Below are positions 1 through 5,764 of a stretch of 6,548 nucleotides of DNA, one piece after another (positions within the stretch are counted from its first letter, which is position 1; each line of letters starts with the position of its first letter). The stretch is from Fimbriimonadaceae bacterium. Its GTDB lineage: Bacteria; Armatimonadota; Fimbriimonadia; Fimbriimonadales; Fimbriimonadaceae. The translations under genes were made by a program, and so were the position numbers. The notes under the pieces were generated by a model. It was given only the letters and a program-made list of their open reading frames with translations. It searched no databases and was not told the origin of the DNA. Location of the stretch: positions 1-6,548 of the forward strand of contig JALHPH010000094.1 of the NCBI GenBank assembly GCA_022842565.1, written 5' to 3'.

Positions 1-1
1 G

Positions 2-655
2 CCGGGCGTGGCGCTCGCCTCGACTAAGGACTTTGTGGAATTTCAACGCCACGGCCTCGTGATGCAACCCAACGACAAGGATGCGGCGCTTTTCCCGCGC
101 ACTTTCGACGGAAACTACATCCTGATCCACCGTCCAATCACAGGAACAACTGGAAACATTTGGATATCTCGTTCGCCCGACATGGTGAACTGGGGGTCAC
201 AGATGGTCTTGCTTCCGGCTCGGCGCGGCGCGTGGTGGGACGCCAATAAGATCGGGCTTTGTTGCCCACCCATCGAAACCGCCGAAGGCTGGATCATCAT
301 CTATCACGGTGTTCGGGTTGCGGCGGCGGGGGCGCTTTATCGAGTGGGCGTCGCTCTCCTCGATCTTGAGCGACCTGAGGTCTGCATAAGCCGCGGTCAG
401 TCGTGGTTTATGGGCCCCGAAGCCCCTTATGAGATGGATGGCGATGTCGGAAAGGTCGTTTTTCCCTGCGGCTTTACCGTTGGACCCGATGGTGACACGC
501 TGAACCTCTATTACGGTGCGGCAGACACCTGCATCGCGCTCGCTACAACCAAGATCTCGACCATCCTGGAATGGCTGAAAGAAAACGGCTCGGAACTGAC
601 TGGCATCGCTGGCCAACCCGCCGAAGTAACCGATCACGTAGACGTTAAAAGTTAG
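2..655 (+). CDS. GH130 family beta-mannoside phosphorylase/hydrolase, 5'-truncated by window edge
   Basis: Glycoside hydrolase family 130 enzymes cleave beta-1,4- or beta-1,2-mannosides, usually by phosphorolysis that releases mannose 1-phosphate. They are normally cytoplasmic five-bladed propellers of roughly 300-350 residues; about 217 remain here. The frame is open to the left edge, so the GTG at 8 is an internal valine codon and the true start is upstream. Counting that valine as residue 1, family signatures follow in order: a VALASTKDF strand, PNDKDAALFP (21-30), ILIHRP (38-43), KIGLCCPPIET (81-91) leading to GWIIIYHGV, the PE..YE segment (137-142), VVFPCG (150-155), and LYYGAAD (167-173). 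The subfamily and exact substrate cannot be told from this part. No signal peptide can be assessed. The CC before PPIET, where I expect small or proline residues, is slightly unusual. A strong terminator follows 18 bases after the stop. Confidence 0.9.
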   Translation, partial: PGVALASTKDFVEFQRHGLVMQPNDKDAALFPRTFDGNYILIHRPITGTTGNIWISRSPDMVNWGSQMVLLPARRGAWWDANKIGLCCPPIETAEGWIIIYHGVRVAAAGALYRVGVALLDLERPEVCISRGQSWFMGPEAPYEMDGDVGKVVFPCGFTVGPDGDTLNLYYGAADTCIALATTKISTILEWLKENGSELTGIAGQPAEVTDHVDVKS

Positions 656-672
656 AGAACTTCTGACAAAAC

Positions 673-707
673 AAGAGAGTTAGGTCACGCACCTAACTCT
701 CTTTTTT
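673..707. terminator. Bidirectional intrinsic terminator between converging genes
   Basis: A perfect 12-bp stem, AGAGAGTTAGGT (674-685) pairing with ACCTAACTCTCT (691-702), encloses the 5-base loop CACGC. It can be extended by one A-T pair (673/703). On the plus strand it runs into six T (702-707), as expected for the end of the GH130 transcript. On the minus strand the stem is followed by TTGTTTTGT, so it can also end the sigma-factor transcript, whose stop codon lies at 725-727. Confidence 0.92.
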
Positions 708-724
708 GCTGCGGAAGTTATGGC

Positions 725-1288
725 TTAAGCGACGTTGGCTTGCGGGCTCATGCGGTAGTCGTTATGGGCACCCGATTCCATAAGATGCCGTCGCAGGCTT
801 CGGTGAGCACGGTGCAAACGAGTCCGCACCGTGACGGCGCCACACTTGAACTTTGCGCTTAGTTCCTTGCCGGAGAGCCCGTGAAGAGTTCCCATCAGCA
901 GGGCGCGCTGTTCAGAAGTCAATTTGGCGAGTGCCTGCTCCACGTCTGCGCTATATTCTTCGCCCAAAAGCGAAAAGGGTAACACGGCATTGGCATCTTC
1001 CAAATCGAACGACGGTCTACTTTCCTGAATGGCTTCCAATGATGTGGTCACCGGGCGGCGGCTTTTATAGCGGCGCGAATCAAGGAAGCAGTTCTTGATA
1101 ATCTGCTTGAACCACGCGTCAGGAATCTTCTCAGAGGTAAGTGAATGCAATGCTCGCACGGCGCGAATGCTAGCTTCTTGAACAAGGTCTTCTGCGTCAT
1201 CAGCATTCCGGGTCAATCGCTTCGCGAAGTAGAAGTAGTCCTTTCGCGAGCGTGCCAGATAAGATTCAAACGTTTGCACTGTAGTCAT
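725..1288 (-). CDS. ECF-type RNA polymerase sigma factor (sigma-70 family, group 4), orphan
   Basis: This 187-residue protein has the two-domain layout of extracytoplasmic-function sigma factors, which direct core RNA polymerase to special promoters. Region 2 spans about residues 10-78, with the helix DAEDLVQEASIRAVRAL (30-46) typical of region 2.2 and AWFKQIIKNCFLDSRR (58-73) as the -10-reading region 2.4. Region 4 spans about 115-170: LTSEQRALL, then GLSGKELSAKF and a recognition helix around VTVRTRLHRAHRSLRR. The linker has no extra domain. An anti-sigma gene normally sits directly downstream, but here the downstream neighbour is a converging GH130 gene behind a terminator, and upstream lies a divergent intergenic region. 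How it is held inactive is therefore unknown. The start is the first ATG; no good Shine-Dalgarno sequence precedes it. The ECF group cannot be assigned by eye. Confidence 0.9.
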   Translation of the reverse strand: MTTVQTFESYLARSRKDYFYFAKRLTRNADDAEDLVQEASIRAVRALHSLTSEKIPDAWFKQIIKNCFLDSRRYKSRRPVTTSLEAIQESRPSFDLEDANAVLPFSLLGEEYSADVEQALAKLTSEQRALLMGTLHGLSGKELSAKFKCGAVTVRTRLHRAHRSLRRHLMESGAHNDYRMSPQANVA

Positions 1289-1333
1289 TGAAGTTCAGTT
1301 CCCGAACCGTATCGCTACGACTTTCATGGGGAT

Positions 1334-1362
1334 AGTTTACTGGAGGGTGGATTAACTTCCAA
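1334..1362 (-). promoter_or_regulatory. Candidate housekeeping promoter of the sigma-factor gene
   Basis: Read on the minus strand, TTGGAA (1362-1357) and TAAACT (1339-1334) are separated by exactly 17 bases. Each matches four of six bases of the -35/-10 consensus. Transcription would start near 1327 and give a leader of about 39 bases before the ATG at 1288. It is the only well-spaced pair I found upstream of this gene. Confidence 0.4.
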
Positions 1363-1414
1363 TGCTGGCTGCGGCTAAGTGTCATCAAAGAATGATAAGT
1401 ATTCCTTGCTCCCG

Positions 1415-1431
1415 ATAGTTCCTTATAGTTC
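1415..1431. repeat. Two ATAGTTC direct repeats one helical turn apart
   Basis: ATAGTTC occurs at 1415-1421 and again at 1425-1431, a period of exactly 10 bp, so both copies face the same side of the helix. This arrangement is common for dimeric activators and response regulators. A partial copy, ATAGTT, lies at 1332-1337, overlapping the candidate sigma promoter. It could also be chance in an A+T-richer stretch; no known operator is recognised. Confidence 0.35.
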
Positions 1432-1487
1432 TCCTATCAAAGCAGCATATCGTCTGGCAACTTTTTGCTAAGAACGGGGCATTTCTT

Positions 1488-1517
1488 GGAAACCTTGAGG
1501 TGCGAAGATGGGTCTAA
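1488..1517 (+). promoter_or_regulatory. Possible ECF-type promoter toward the DUF892 stump
   Basis: GGAAACC (1488-1494) and GTCTAA (1512-1517) are separated by 17 bases. This resembles the general ECF pattern of a GGAAC-like -35 and a short GTC/TCTAA-like -10. A start near 1524 would leave a leader of roughly 110 bases before the TTG at 1633. The motif is short and was found by eye, and the binding preference of the neighbouring sigma factor is unknown. Confidence 0.22.
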
Positions 1518-1632
1518 TCCGCCCCGAATTTCCTTCGCTTTCCGGATTTAGCGCTTTTTTGCGCCATCTGCAGTTCCCTTTCCAAAGATTGCTGGGAAGA
1601 GTCGTTCTGCCGGGCATGAACCGGAGGAAACC

Positions 1633-1815
1633 TTGAAAATTAAGGAACTCGAAGATCTTTATCTTCACGAGTTAAAGGACTTGCTGGGGGCCGAAACGCA
1701 GGTCATGGAAGCACTCCCCAGGATGGAAAAGGCCAGTACTGATCCGGATCTGGCCGAATCGCTGGCAAAGCACCGCGCCGTCACGCAAGAGCAAATCAAC
1801 CGGCTCCAAGATTGA
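1633..1815 (+). pseudogene. N-terminal stump of a DUF892/YciE-like ferritin-fold protein
   Basis: DUF892 (YciE/YciF) proteins are stress-associated four-helix-bundle proteins of about 160 residues. Only 60 residues are present here. MKIKELEDLYLHELKDLLGAE (residues 1-21) continuing through QVMEALPRMEKAS matches the first helix, and DPDLAESLAKHRAVTQEQINRL (about 37-58) the second. The frame then stops at TGA (1813-1815). The other two frames over the next 94 bases show no further similarity, so this is a truncation rather than a simple frameshift. The second helix reads KHRAVTQEQ where full-length members have acidic residues (HLEET-like), so metal binding is doubtful. The TTG start is chosen because GGAGG (1623-1627) lies five bases upstream, the strongest site near here. 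It may still be made as a short helical-hairpin protein. Confidence 0.65.
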
Positions 1816-1884
1816 GTGCGCTTCAGACCCGGACAAACCACCGGTCAGTAAACTCGATTCGCCTAACAACTCGTACTTTTGCCC

Positions 1885-1914
1885 TTGGCATCTCAACCCC
1901 TGTCAGCATATGAT
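1885..1914 (+). promoter_or_regulatory. Candidate promoter of the PEP-CTERM gene, implying a leaderless mRNA
   Basis: TTGGCA (1885-1890) and TATGAT (1909-1914) are 18 bases apart. Each is close to the housekeeping consensus, the -10 with five of six matches. The -10 box ends seven bases before the ATG at 1922, so transcription would begin at or next to that codon. The upstream in-frame ATGs at 1910 and 1913 would fall inside the -10 box. Confidence 0.42.
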
Positions 1915-1921
1915 GGTGAGC

Positions 1922-2587
1922 ATGGTTACTCGATTGGCGATCTTTTCCCTCGCGGCTTTCACGGTCTGCGTCAGCGCGCAAGCGCAATCTTTCACCATGC
2001 AGCCGTATCTCTCTTCAGCGGACAGTCCGTTGATTTCGGGCTTTATCGAGAACTTCGAGGATGGATCTCTGAACACCCCAGGCGTAACTGCTTCGACCGG
2101 CAGCGTGCTAGGACCTGCTGCACTGACGGATTCTGTGGATGGGGATGATGGCGCCGTTGATGGATCCGGGGTTCAAGGCTCGTCCTGGTACATTTCAACC
2201 AATACGGTTACCTTCACGTTCGACCAGGCTGCGCTTGGTGGTTTGCCTACCTATGCAGGGCTTGCCTGGACTGATGTGGGTTTCTCCAACGAAGGCCTCG
2301 GCTTCGGAACAGTCTTGTTCGAGGCGTTCGACTCTTCCAACGTATCCCTCGGGGTCTACTCAATCGGGTTGCGAGGCGAAGGGCAGTTCAGCGGCCAAAC
2401 CAACGAAGATACGCTGTACGGCGTGGTTCACGCGGGAGGAATCAGCGCCATCCGCATGACGATGCCAGCGAGCACCGACTGGGAGGTCGACCACCTCCAG
2501 TATGGAGCTGTCCCCGAACCAACTACTATGGCCGCTTTAGGTCTGGGTGCCATCGCCCTTCTGCGTCGCCGTCGCCAAGGTTCATGA
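1922..2587 (+). CDS. PEP-CTERM sorting-domain surface protein
   Basis: This is an exported protein of 221 residues, counted from the ATG at 1922. Residues 1-21 form a signal peptide: MVTR, a hydrophobic core, then a likely cleavage at AQA|QS. The middle is a beta-rich domain with ENFEDGSL, TDSVDGDDGAVDGSG, TFTFDQAALGG, AWTDVGF and EVDHLQYG, a pattern seen in other PEP-CTERM proteins, of unknown function. The C-terminus is a textbook sorting tail: VPEP (197-200), a hydrophobic helix (about 203-214) and RRRR (215-218). Such tails are processed by an exosortase in the inner membrane, often alongside exopolysaccharide export; no exosortase gene is in this window. Start choice: no ribosome binding site precedes any candidate, while the -10 box fits leaderless use of 1922. 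ATG 1910, four residues longer, is the alternative. It is convergent with the transporter operon. Confidence 0.88.
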   Translation: MVTRLAIFSLAAFTVCVSAQAQSFTMQPYLSSADSPLISGFIENFEDGSLNTPGVTASTGSVLGPAALTDSVDGDDGAVDGSGVQGSSWYISTNTVTFTFDQAALGGLPTYAGLAWTDVGFSNEGLGFGTVLFEAFDSSNVSLGVYSIGLRGEGQFSGQTNEDTLYGVVHAGGISAIRMTMPASTDWEVDHLQYGAVPEPTTMAALGLGAIALLRRRRQGS

Positions 2588-2607
2588 TCGTCCTTAAGCT
2601 ACTTTGA

Positions 2608-2645
2608 CCGCGCCACTACCCAAGCTCGAAACCCCTGAGGCGCGG
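2608..2645. terminator. Weak inverted repeat between converging genes
   Basis: CCGCGCC (2608-2614) pairs perfectly with GGCGCGG (2639-2645), giving a 7-bp GC-only stem with a 24-base loop. It sits between the stop codons of the PEP-CTERM gene (2587) and the MalG-like permease gene (2650). There is no T-run on either strand, so it is not a standard intrinsic terminator. Its position is the main argument for a role in ending either transcript. Confidence 0.25.
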
Positions 2646-2649
2646 CGGG

Positions 2650-3468
2650 TCACCAGCCGGCGGTGCCGCTGAGGAGATTGCCCTTCAGGAACGTGCGCTG
2701 CACCATCATAAAGACTAGAATCGACGGCAGCGCTAGCATGAGGCTCGCGCTCATCATGAGCGGCCAGTTCGATTTATCAAGCTGGAGAAGTTGGGCCACT
2801 CCGACGGTCGCCGTGTAATTGGACTGAGACTTCATCAGCAATAGCGGCCAGATGTAGTCTCCCCAGTAGAAGAGGAATGAGAAAGCCGTGACCGCCATGG
2901 TGGTGGGCTTGACCAGTGGTAACGCCACCCGTAACCACGACCGCAAAAAGCTCCCGCCATCAAGTTCGGCGGCTTCATAGACTTCGGCGGGAATCGAGAG
3001 GCATGAGCGGTAGTAGAGCAGCACATAGAGGGGCAAAGTGCCGGCCAACACGGGCAGACCGAGGGCAGCGAGTTGGTCAAGAAGACCCAGATAGCGCACC
3101 AGGAAAAAGCGAGGCAACCACAAGGAGATGAGCGGGAGCATTTGGGCGAGGATGAGGGCTACCACAAAGAAGGCGCGCAGGTGGGGGCTAAGCCGGGCGA
3201 TGGCATAACCCGAAATCGACGCGAAAACGAGCGTCAAGGGCACGGCAACGGCCCCAACAAGGAGCGAGTTCCTCAGGTAGGTCTCCATTGGGACCAGAGT
3301 GAACACCCGAGCGAAGTTCTCGACGCTCCATTCGGCTGGAAGCCATTCCACGGTGCGCGGTGGAGGCAGACCAGGCTTGCGCAGGGCCGCCACCACGATC
3401 CAGTAGAGCGGGGAGAGGAATACCGCAACAACGCACACCCGCAGGAGCACAGAAAGGCTAGATTTCAA
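2650..3468 (-). CDS. Carbohydrate ABC transporter inner-membrane permease, MalG-like (CUT1)
   Basis: This is one of the two membrane subunits of a CUT1 sugar importer. It has 272 residues, the usual length, with about six hydrophobic segments (near 8-28, 67-91, 100-120, 131-152, 190-211 and 238-257). The cytoplasmic EAA loop that docks on the ATPase is intact: EAAELDGGSF (165-174) followed by ALPLVKP (182-188). WGDYIWPLL (202-210) is typical of this permease type. Translation starts at TTG (3468-3466), supported by GGAGGT six bases upstream, which lies inside the last codons of the preceding permease gene. The two genes overlap by 11 bases, so translation is probably coupled. It is the last gene of the operon; neither an ATPase nor a glycosidase follows. 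Confidence 0.93.
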   Translation of the reverse strand: MKSSLSVLLRVCVVAVFLSPLYWIVVAALRKPGLPPPRTVEWLPAEWSVENFARVFTLVPMETYLRNSLLVGAVAVPLTLVFASISGYAIARLSPHLRAFFVVALILAQMLPLISLWLPRFFLVRYLGLLDQLAALGLPVLAGTLPLYVLLYYRSCLSIPAEVYEAAELDGGSFLRSWLRVALPLVKPTTMAVTAFSFLFYWGDYIWPLLLMKSQSNYTATVGVAQLLQLDKSNWPLMMSASLMLALPSILVFMMVQRTFLKGNLLSGTAGW

Positions 3469-4336
3469 CCTGATACCTCCAGCGCTTCATCCCAAGGCGG
3501 ACAGCGCCAAGCACGAGAACGCACATCAAAAAGGTCACAACCATCATGGCCGACCCTAAACCAAACCGGAAGCGGTCAAAGGCTTCTTCGTAGATCATGA
3601 GCCCAATGAACATGGTCGCATAGTAGGGATCACCCTGGGTCATGATTTGGGCAAAGCTGAAGGTCGACTGGAAGCTCATCATCATGTCTCGCGCCCCCAG
3701 CATGAAGAGCCAAGGGGCGAGAATAGGGAGCGTGACGTGAACGAACTGCCGCCACATCCCCGCTCCGGAGAGTTGGGCATTCTCGTACAGTTCGCCAGAG
3801 ATCTCCATGCGAGCGACCATGAGGACCACGAAGAGTTCTCCGATCTGAAACAAGGAAAGGATGACGAAAACCCAGGGCGCAGCGACCGGGTCGGCGAGCC
3901 ACATAGGCGCTTGGATGCCGAGCTGCTGCAGGATCAGGTTGAGGGGGCCATACAGCGGGTTGAATATCCACAGGACGACGAGCGCGAACGCAGGATCCGG
4001 AATCACGCTCGGTAGAAAGATGGCGGCGCGAGTGGGACCCGTGAAAGGGCGTGGCCGGTGCAACCACATCGCCAAAGCACAGGCCAGAATCAGCTTGAGG
4101 GGCAAGGCAATGCCCAGAAACCAAAACGTATTCCCGATCGCCTTCAAGAAAACAGCGTCGGTGGGGAGTGCCTGGAAGTTCTCCAGACCGGCCCAACGCG
4201 GGGCGCTGAGCGCATCGTAATGGGTGAAGGCCAGGGCCAACGAGGCGAACGCCGGCCCGATGTAGAGGAGGAACAGCCCAATGCAAAGAGGCGCTAAGTA
4301 GGCGAGCAGGTCTCTATCGCGCCGGGCGAGCTTCAC
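3458..4336 (-). CDS. Carbohydrate ABC transporter inner-membrane permease, MalF/UgpA-like (CUT1)
   Basis: This is the partner permease, 292 residues, matching the short UgpA-like type that lacks MalF's large periplasmic domain. Hydrophobic segments lie near residues 10-38, 69-92, 104-125, 152-176, 203-220 and 262-282. The EAA loop is degenerate: ENAQLSGAG (185-193) then VTLPILAP (201-208), keeping E, A, G and LP but with asparagine for the first alanine and serine where aspartate is common. MalF-type partners often vary here. GDPYYATMFIGLMIYEEAF (235-253) matches the family's C-terminal region. The start is GTG at 4336, overlapping the TGA stop of the binding-protein gene as GTGA. With no strong ribosome binding site, translation is likely by re-initiation. 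Confidence 0.92.
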   Translation of the reverse strand: MKLARRDRDLLAYLAPLCIGLFLLYIGPAFASLALAFTHYDALSAPRWAGLENFQALPTDAVFLKAIGNTFWFLGIALPLKLILACALAMWLHRPRPFTGPTRAAIFLPSVIPDPAFALVVLWIFNPLYGPLNLILQQLGIQAPMWLADPVAAPWVFVILSLFQIGELFVVLMVARMEISGELYENAQLSGAGMWRQFVHVTLPILAPWLFMLGARDMMMSFQSTFSFAQIMTQGDPYYATMFIGLMIYEEAFDRFRFGLGSAMMVVTFLMCVLVLGAVRLGMKRWRYQVEI

Positions 4337-5628
4337 TTGGCAAGTACACCATCGGTGCGCCGCTTAAGAGATGCAATCACCTCGTCTGCACTGAGACCTT
4401 GATAGACGCCACTCTCCAACTCCTCGGTGGCCGTACCTTCCATATCTACCCAGTTGCGGTTGACGGGGACGGCGCGCATGATGGGCAACGTATCGAGGAA
4501 CACGCGGCTGTTTGCAGGCTTTTGGGTCGGGTCAAGAAAGGCGGGGGACTCAGCAACCTCGCGCAATGAAGGCACGGTTCGGCCAGAAGCGGCGACGATG
4601 GTTTGGCCCTCCTTCGAATTCGCGAACTCAATGAACTTCCAAATGGCGTCCTTGTTCTTGGCCGGCTTCGGCATAAAGTAGGCATCGGCGTGCAGGATGC
4701 CGACGGCTTCTTTGTCTCTTGGGAGGGGAGCCACATCCCAATCGAAGTCCTTGATTTCTCGGTAGGTGGGCACTCCCCGGCGGCTATTCAGAAACATCGC
4801 TGTCCGCCCGTTCTGGAACCGGGTTTCGCTGTCCTCACTCTCTTCTTCGACCGCGCTGGGGATCACCTGGTGTATTTTGCGCAGGTCGATCATCCACTGC
4901 ACGGCGCGGCGGAAGTTGGGATCGCCGTGGTTTAGGCCGGTCGGTTTATCCGGATCGTCCACGATCTCGGCCCCCGCTTGCCAGACAAAGGGGATTAGCC
5001 GCTGGAGGGAGATTTCCGTTCCGAGACCATACAGGTCTGGCTTTCCGTCGTCATTCGTGTCACGGGTCAACTTCTTTGCGGCACTCAAGAACTCGTCCCA
5101 AGTCCAATCATTGCTCGGGAGCGGCACCCCCGCTTCATTAAAGAGCTTTTTGTTGTAGAACACAACGAGGCTGGATAGATTCTGAGGAATCCCATAGAGT
5201 TCACCGTTGTACTTGAACGGCTCAATGGCCTCGCGATAGAAGTCGGCTTCTTTGAGGATGGTGCTCTTGGCCAGATAGGGGCCGAGCGGCTCGACCACTC
5301 CACGGGCCGCGAACTCTGCATAGCGGCGGTAGTTGATCAGCACCACATCCGCAGGAACCCCAGCGGCAAAGTCCGTTCCGAGGCGCCTACGATAGTCGGC
5401 TTGCGACGGTATGTGGATCAGTTCCACCTTCGCGCCCTCATGCTTCTCTTGGTATGCCTTGACGAGGTTCTGGTAGGCCCTGTGCTCACCCGGATCACCA
5501 AAGACCATAAACGAGATGGAGGGAGTGCTTTTCGCATCCTGTGCCGACGCTCCCGAACGAGGCGAGGAGCTGCATCCACTGAACCCAAGAACGACAACCA
5601 GAGAGACAATCGCACCACCAACCCGCAT
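4333..5628 (-). CDS. Extracellular sugar-binding lipoprotein of a CUT1 ABC importer (family 1 solute-binding protein)
   Basis: This first gene of the operon encodes the substrate-capturing protein. From the ATG at 5628 it has 431 residues: MR, a hydrophobic stretch and lipobox GFSGC with the lipidated cysteine at residue 19, then a serine-rich linker. The mature part shows family 1 (UgpB/MalE-like) features: SISFMVFGDPGE, an ADVVLINYRRYAEFA strand, ELYGIPQNLSSLVVFYNKKLF, WTWDEF, a calcium-loop-like DTNDDGKPDLYG, a FQNGRTAMF segment and KFIEFANSKEGQ. The sugar cannot be read from sequence. An in-frame ATG at 5667 would add 13 residues and make an unusually long signal peptide; neither start has a good ribosome binding site. 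TACAAT lies six bases before the chosen ATG, which fits a leaderless message. The stop overlaps the next gene (GTGA). Confidence 0.92.
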   Translation of the reverse strand: MRVGGAIVSLVVVLGFSGCSSSPRSGASAQDAKSTPSISFMVFGDPGEHRAYQNLVKAYQEKHEGAKVELIHIPSQADYRRRLGTDFAAGVPADVVLINYRRYAEFAARGVVEPLGPYLAKSTILKEADFYREAIEPFKYNGELYGIPQNLSSLVVFYNKKLFNEAGVPLPSNDWTWDEFLSAAKKLTRDTNDDGKPDLYGLGTEISLQRLIPFVWQAGAEIVDDPDKPTGLNHGDPNFRRAVQWMIDLRKIHQVIPSAVEEESEDSETRFQNGRTAMFLNSRRGVPTYREIKDFDWDVAPLPRDKEAVGILHADAYFMPKPAKNKDAIWKFIEFANSKEGQTIVAASGRTVPSLREVAESPAFLDPTQKPANSRVFLDTLPIMRAVPVNRNWVDMEGTATEELESGVYQGLSADEVIASLKRRTDGVLAK

Positions 5629-5634
5629 CAATCT

Positions 5635-5640
5635 ATTGTA
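5635..5640 (-). promoter_or_regulatory. Candidate -10 box of the sugar-importer operon
   Basis: On the minus strand TACAAT (5640-5635) has five of six consensus -10 bases. It is followed by AGATTG and then the ATG at 5628, so transcription would begin at the start codon. No convincing -35 hexamer lies 16-19 bases upstream, so an activator may be needed or the match may be chance. Confidence 0.3.
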
Positions 5641-5764
5641 GCCGACGAGTAGCACTGGAGCGATCATTCATCTCATGGCGAGACCGGGCCAATTTGGCGC
5701 GTCGGACCTACGCCGTTCAGCGTTGCGAGGATGCGTCAGCTGGCATGCCTCAACCAAGTACGAC

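Larger units (their letters stand above)
1289..1632. other. Divergent intergenic region between sigma factor and DUF892 stump
   Basis: This is 344 bases without a convincing gene. It holds the candidate sigma-factor promoter (1334-1362, minus), two copies of ATAGTTC exactly 10 bp apart (1415-1421, 1425-1431), a possible ECF-type promoter pointing right (1488-1517), and a strong ribosome binding site GGAGG (1623-1627) for the TTG-started gene at 1633. A tiny GCGC-TTTTTT-GCGC element (1551-1564) is too weak to call a terminator. No RNA gene or riboswitch fold was recognised. Confidence 0.6.

Noticed and set aside
197..637. Long minus-strand open frame (146 codons) opposite the GH130 gene
   Set aside because: It overlaps a gene with clear family motifs and shows no recognisable domain, signal peptide or ribosome binding site of its own.
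1551..1564. GCGC-TTTTTT-GCGC element
   Set aside because: The stem is only four pairs with the T-run in the loop, so it cannot act as an intrinsic terminator.
1468..1668. 66-codon minus-strand open frame over the DUF892 start
   Set aside because: It overlaps a better supported start with GGAGG and has no recognisable features.
1826..1846. Imperfect hairpin GACCCGG/CCGGTC after the DUF892 stump
   Set aside because: The stem is short with a bulge and no T-run follows.
3073..3600. 175-codon plus-strand open frame opposite the two permease genes
   Set aside because: It is highly charged, repetitive sequence typical of the antisense of hydrophobic membrane proteins.
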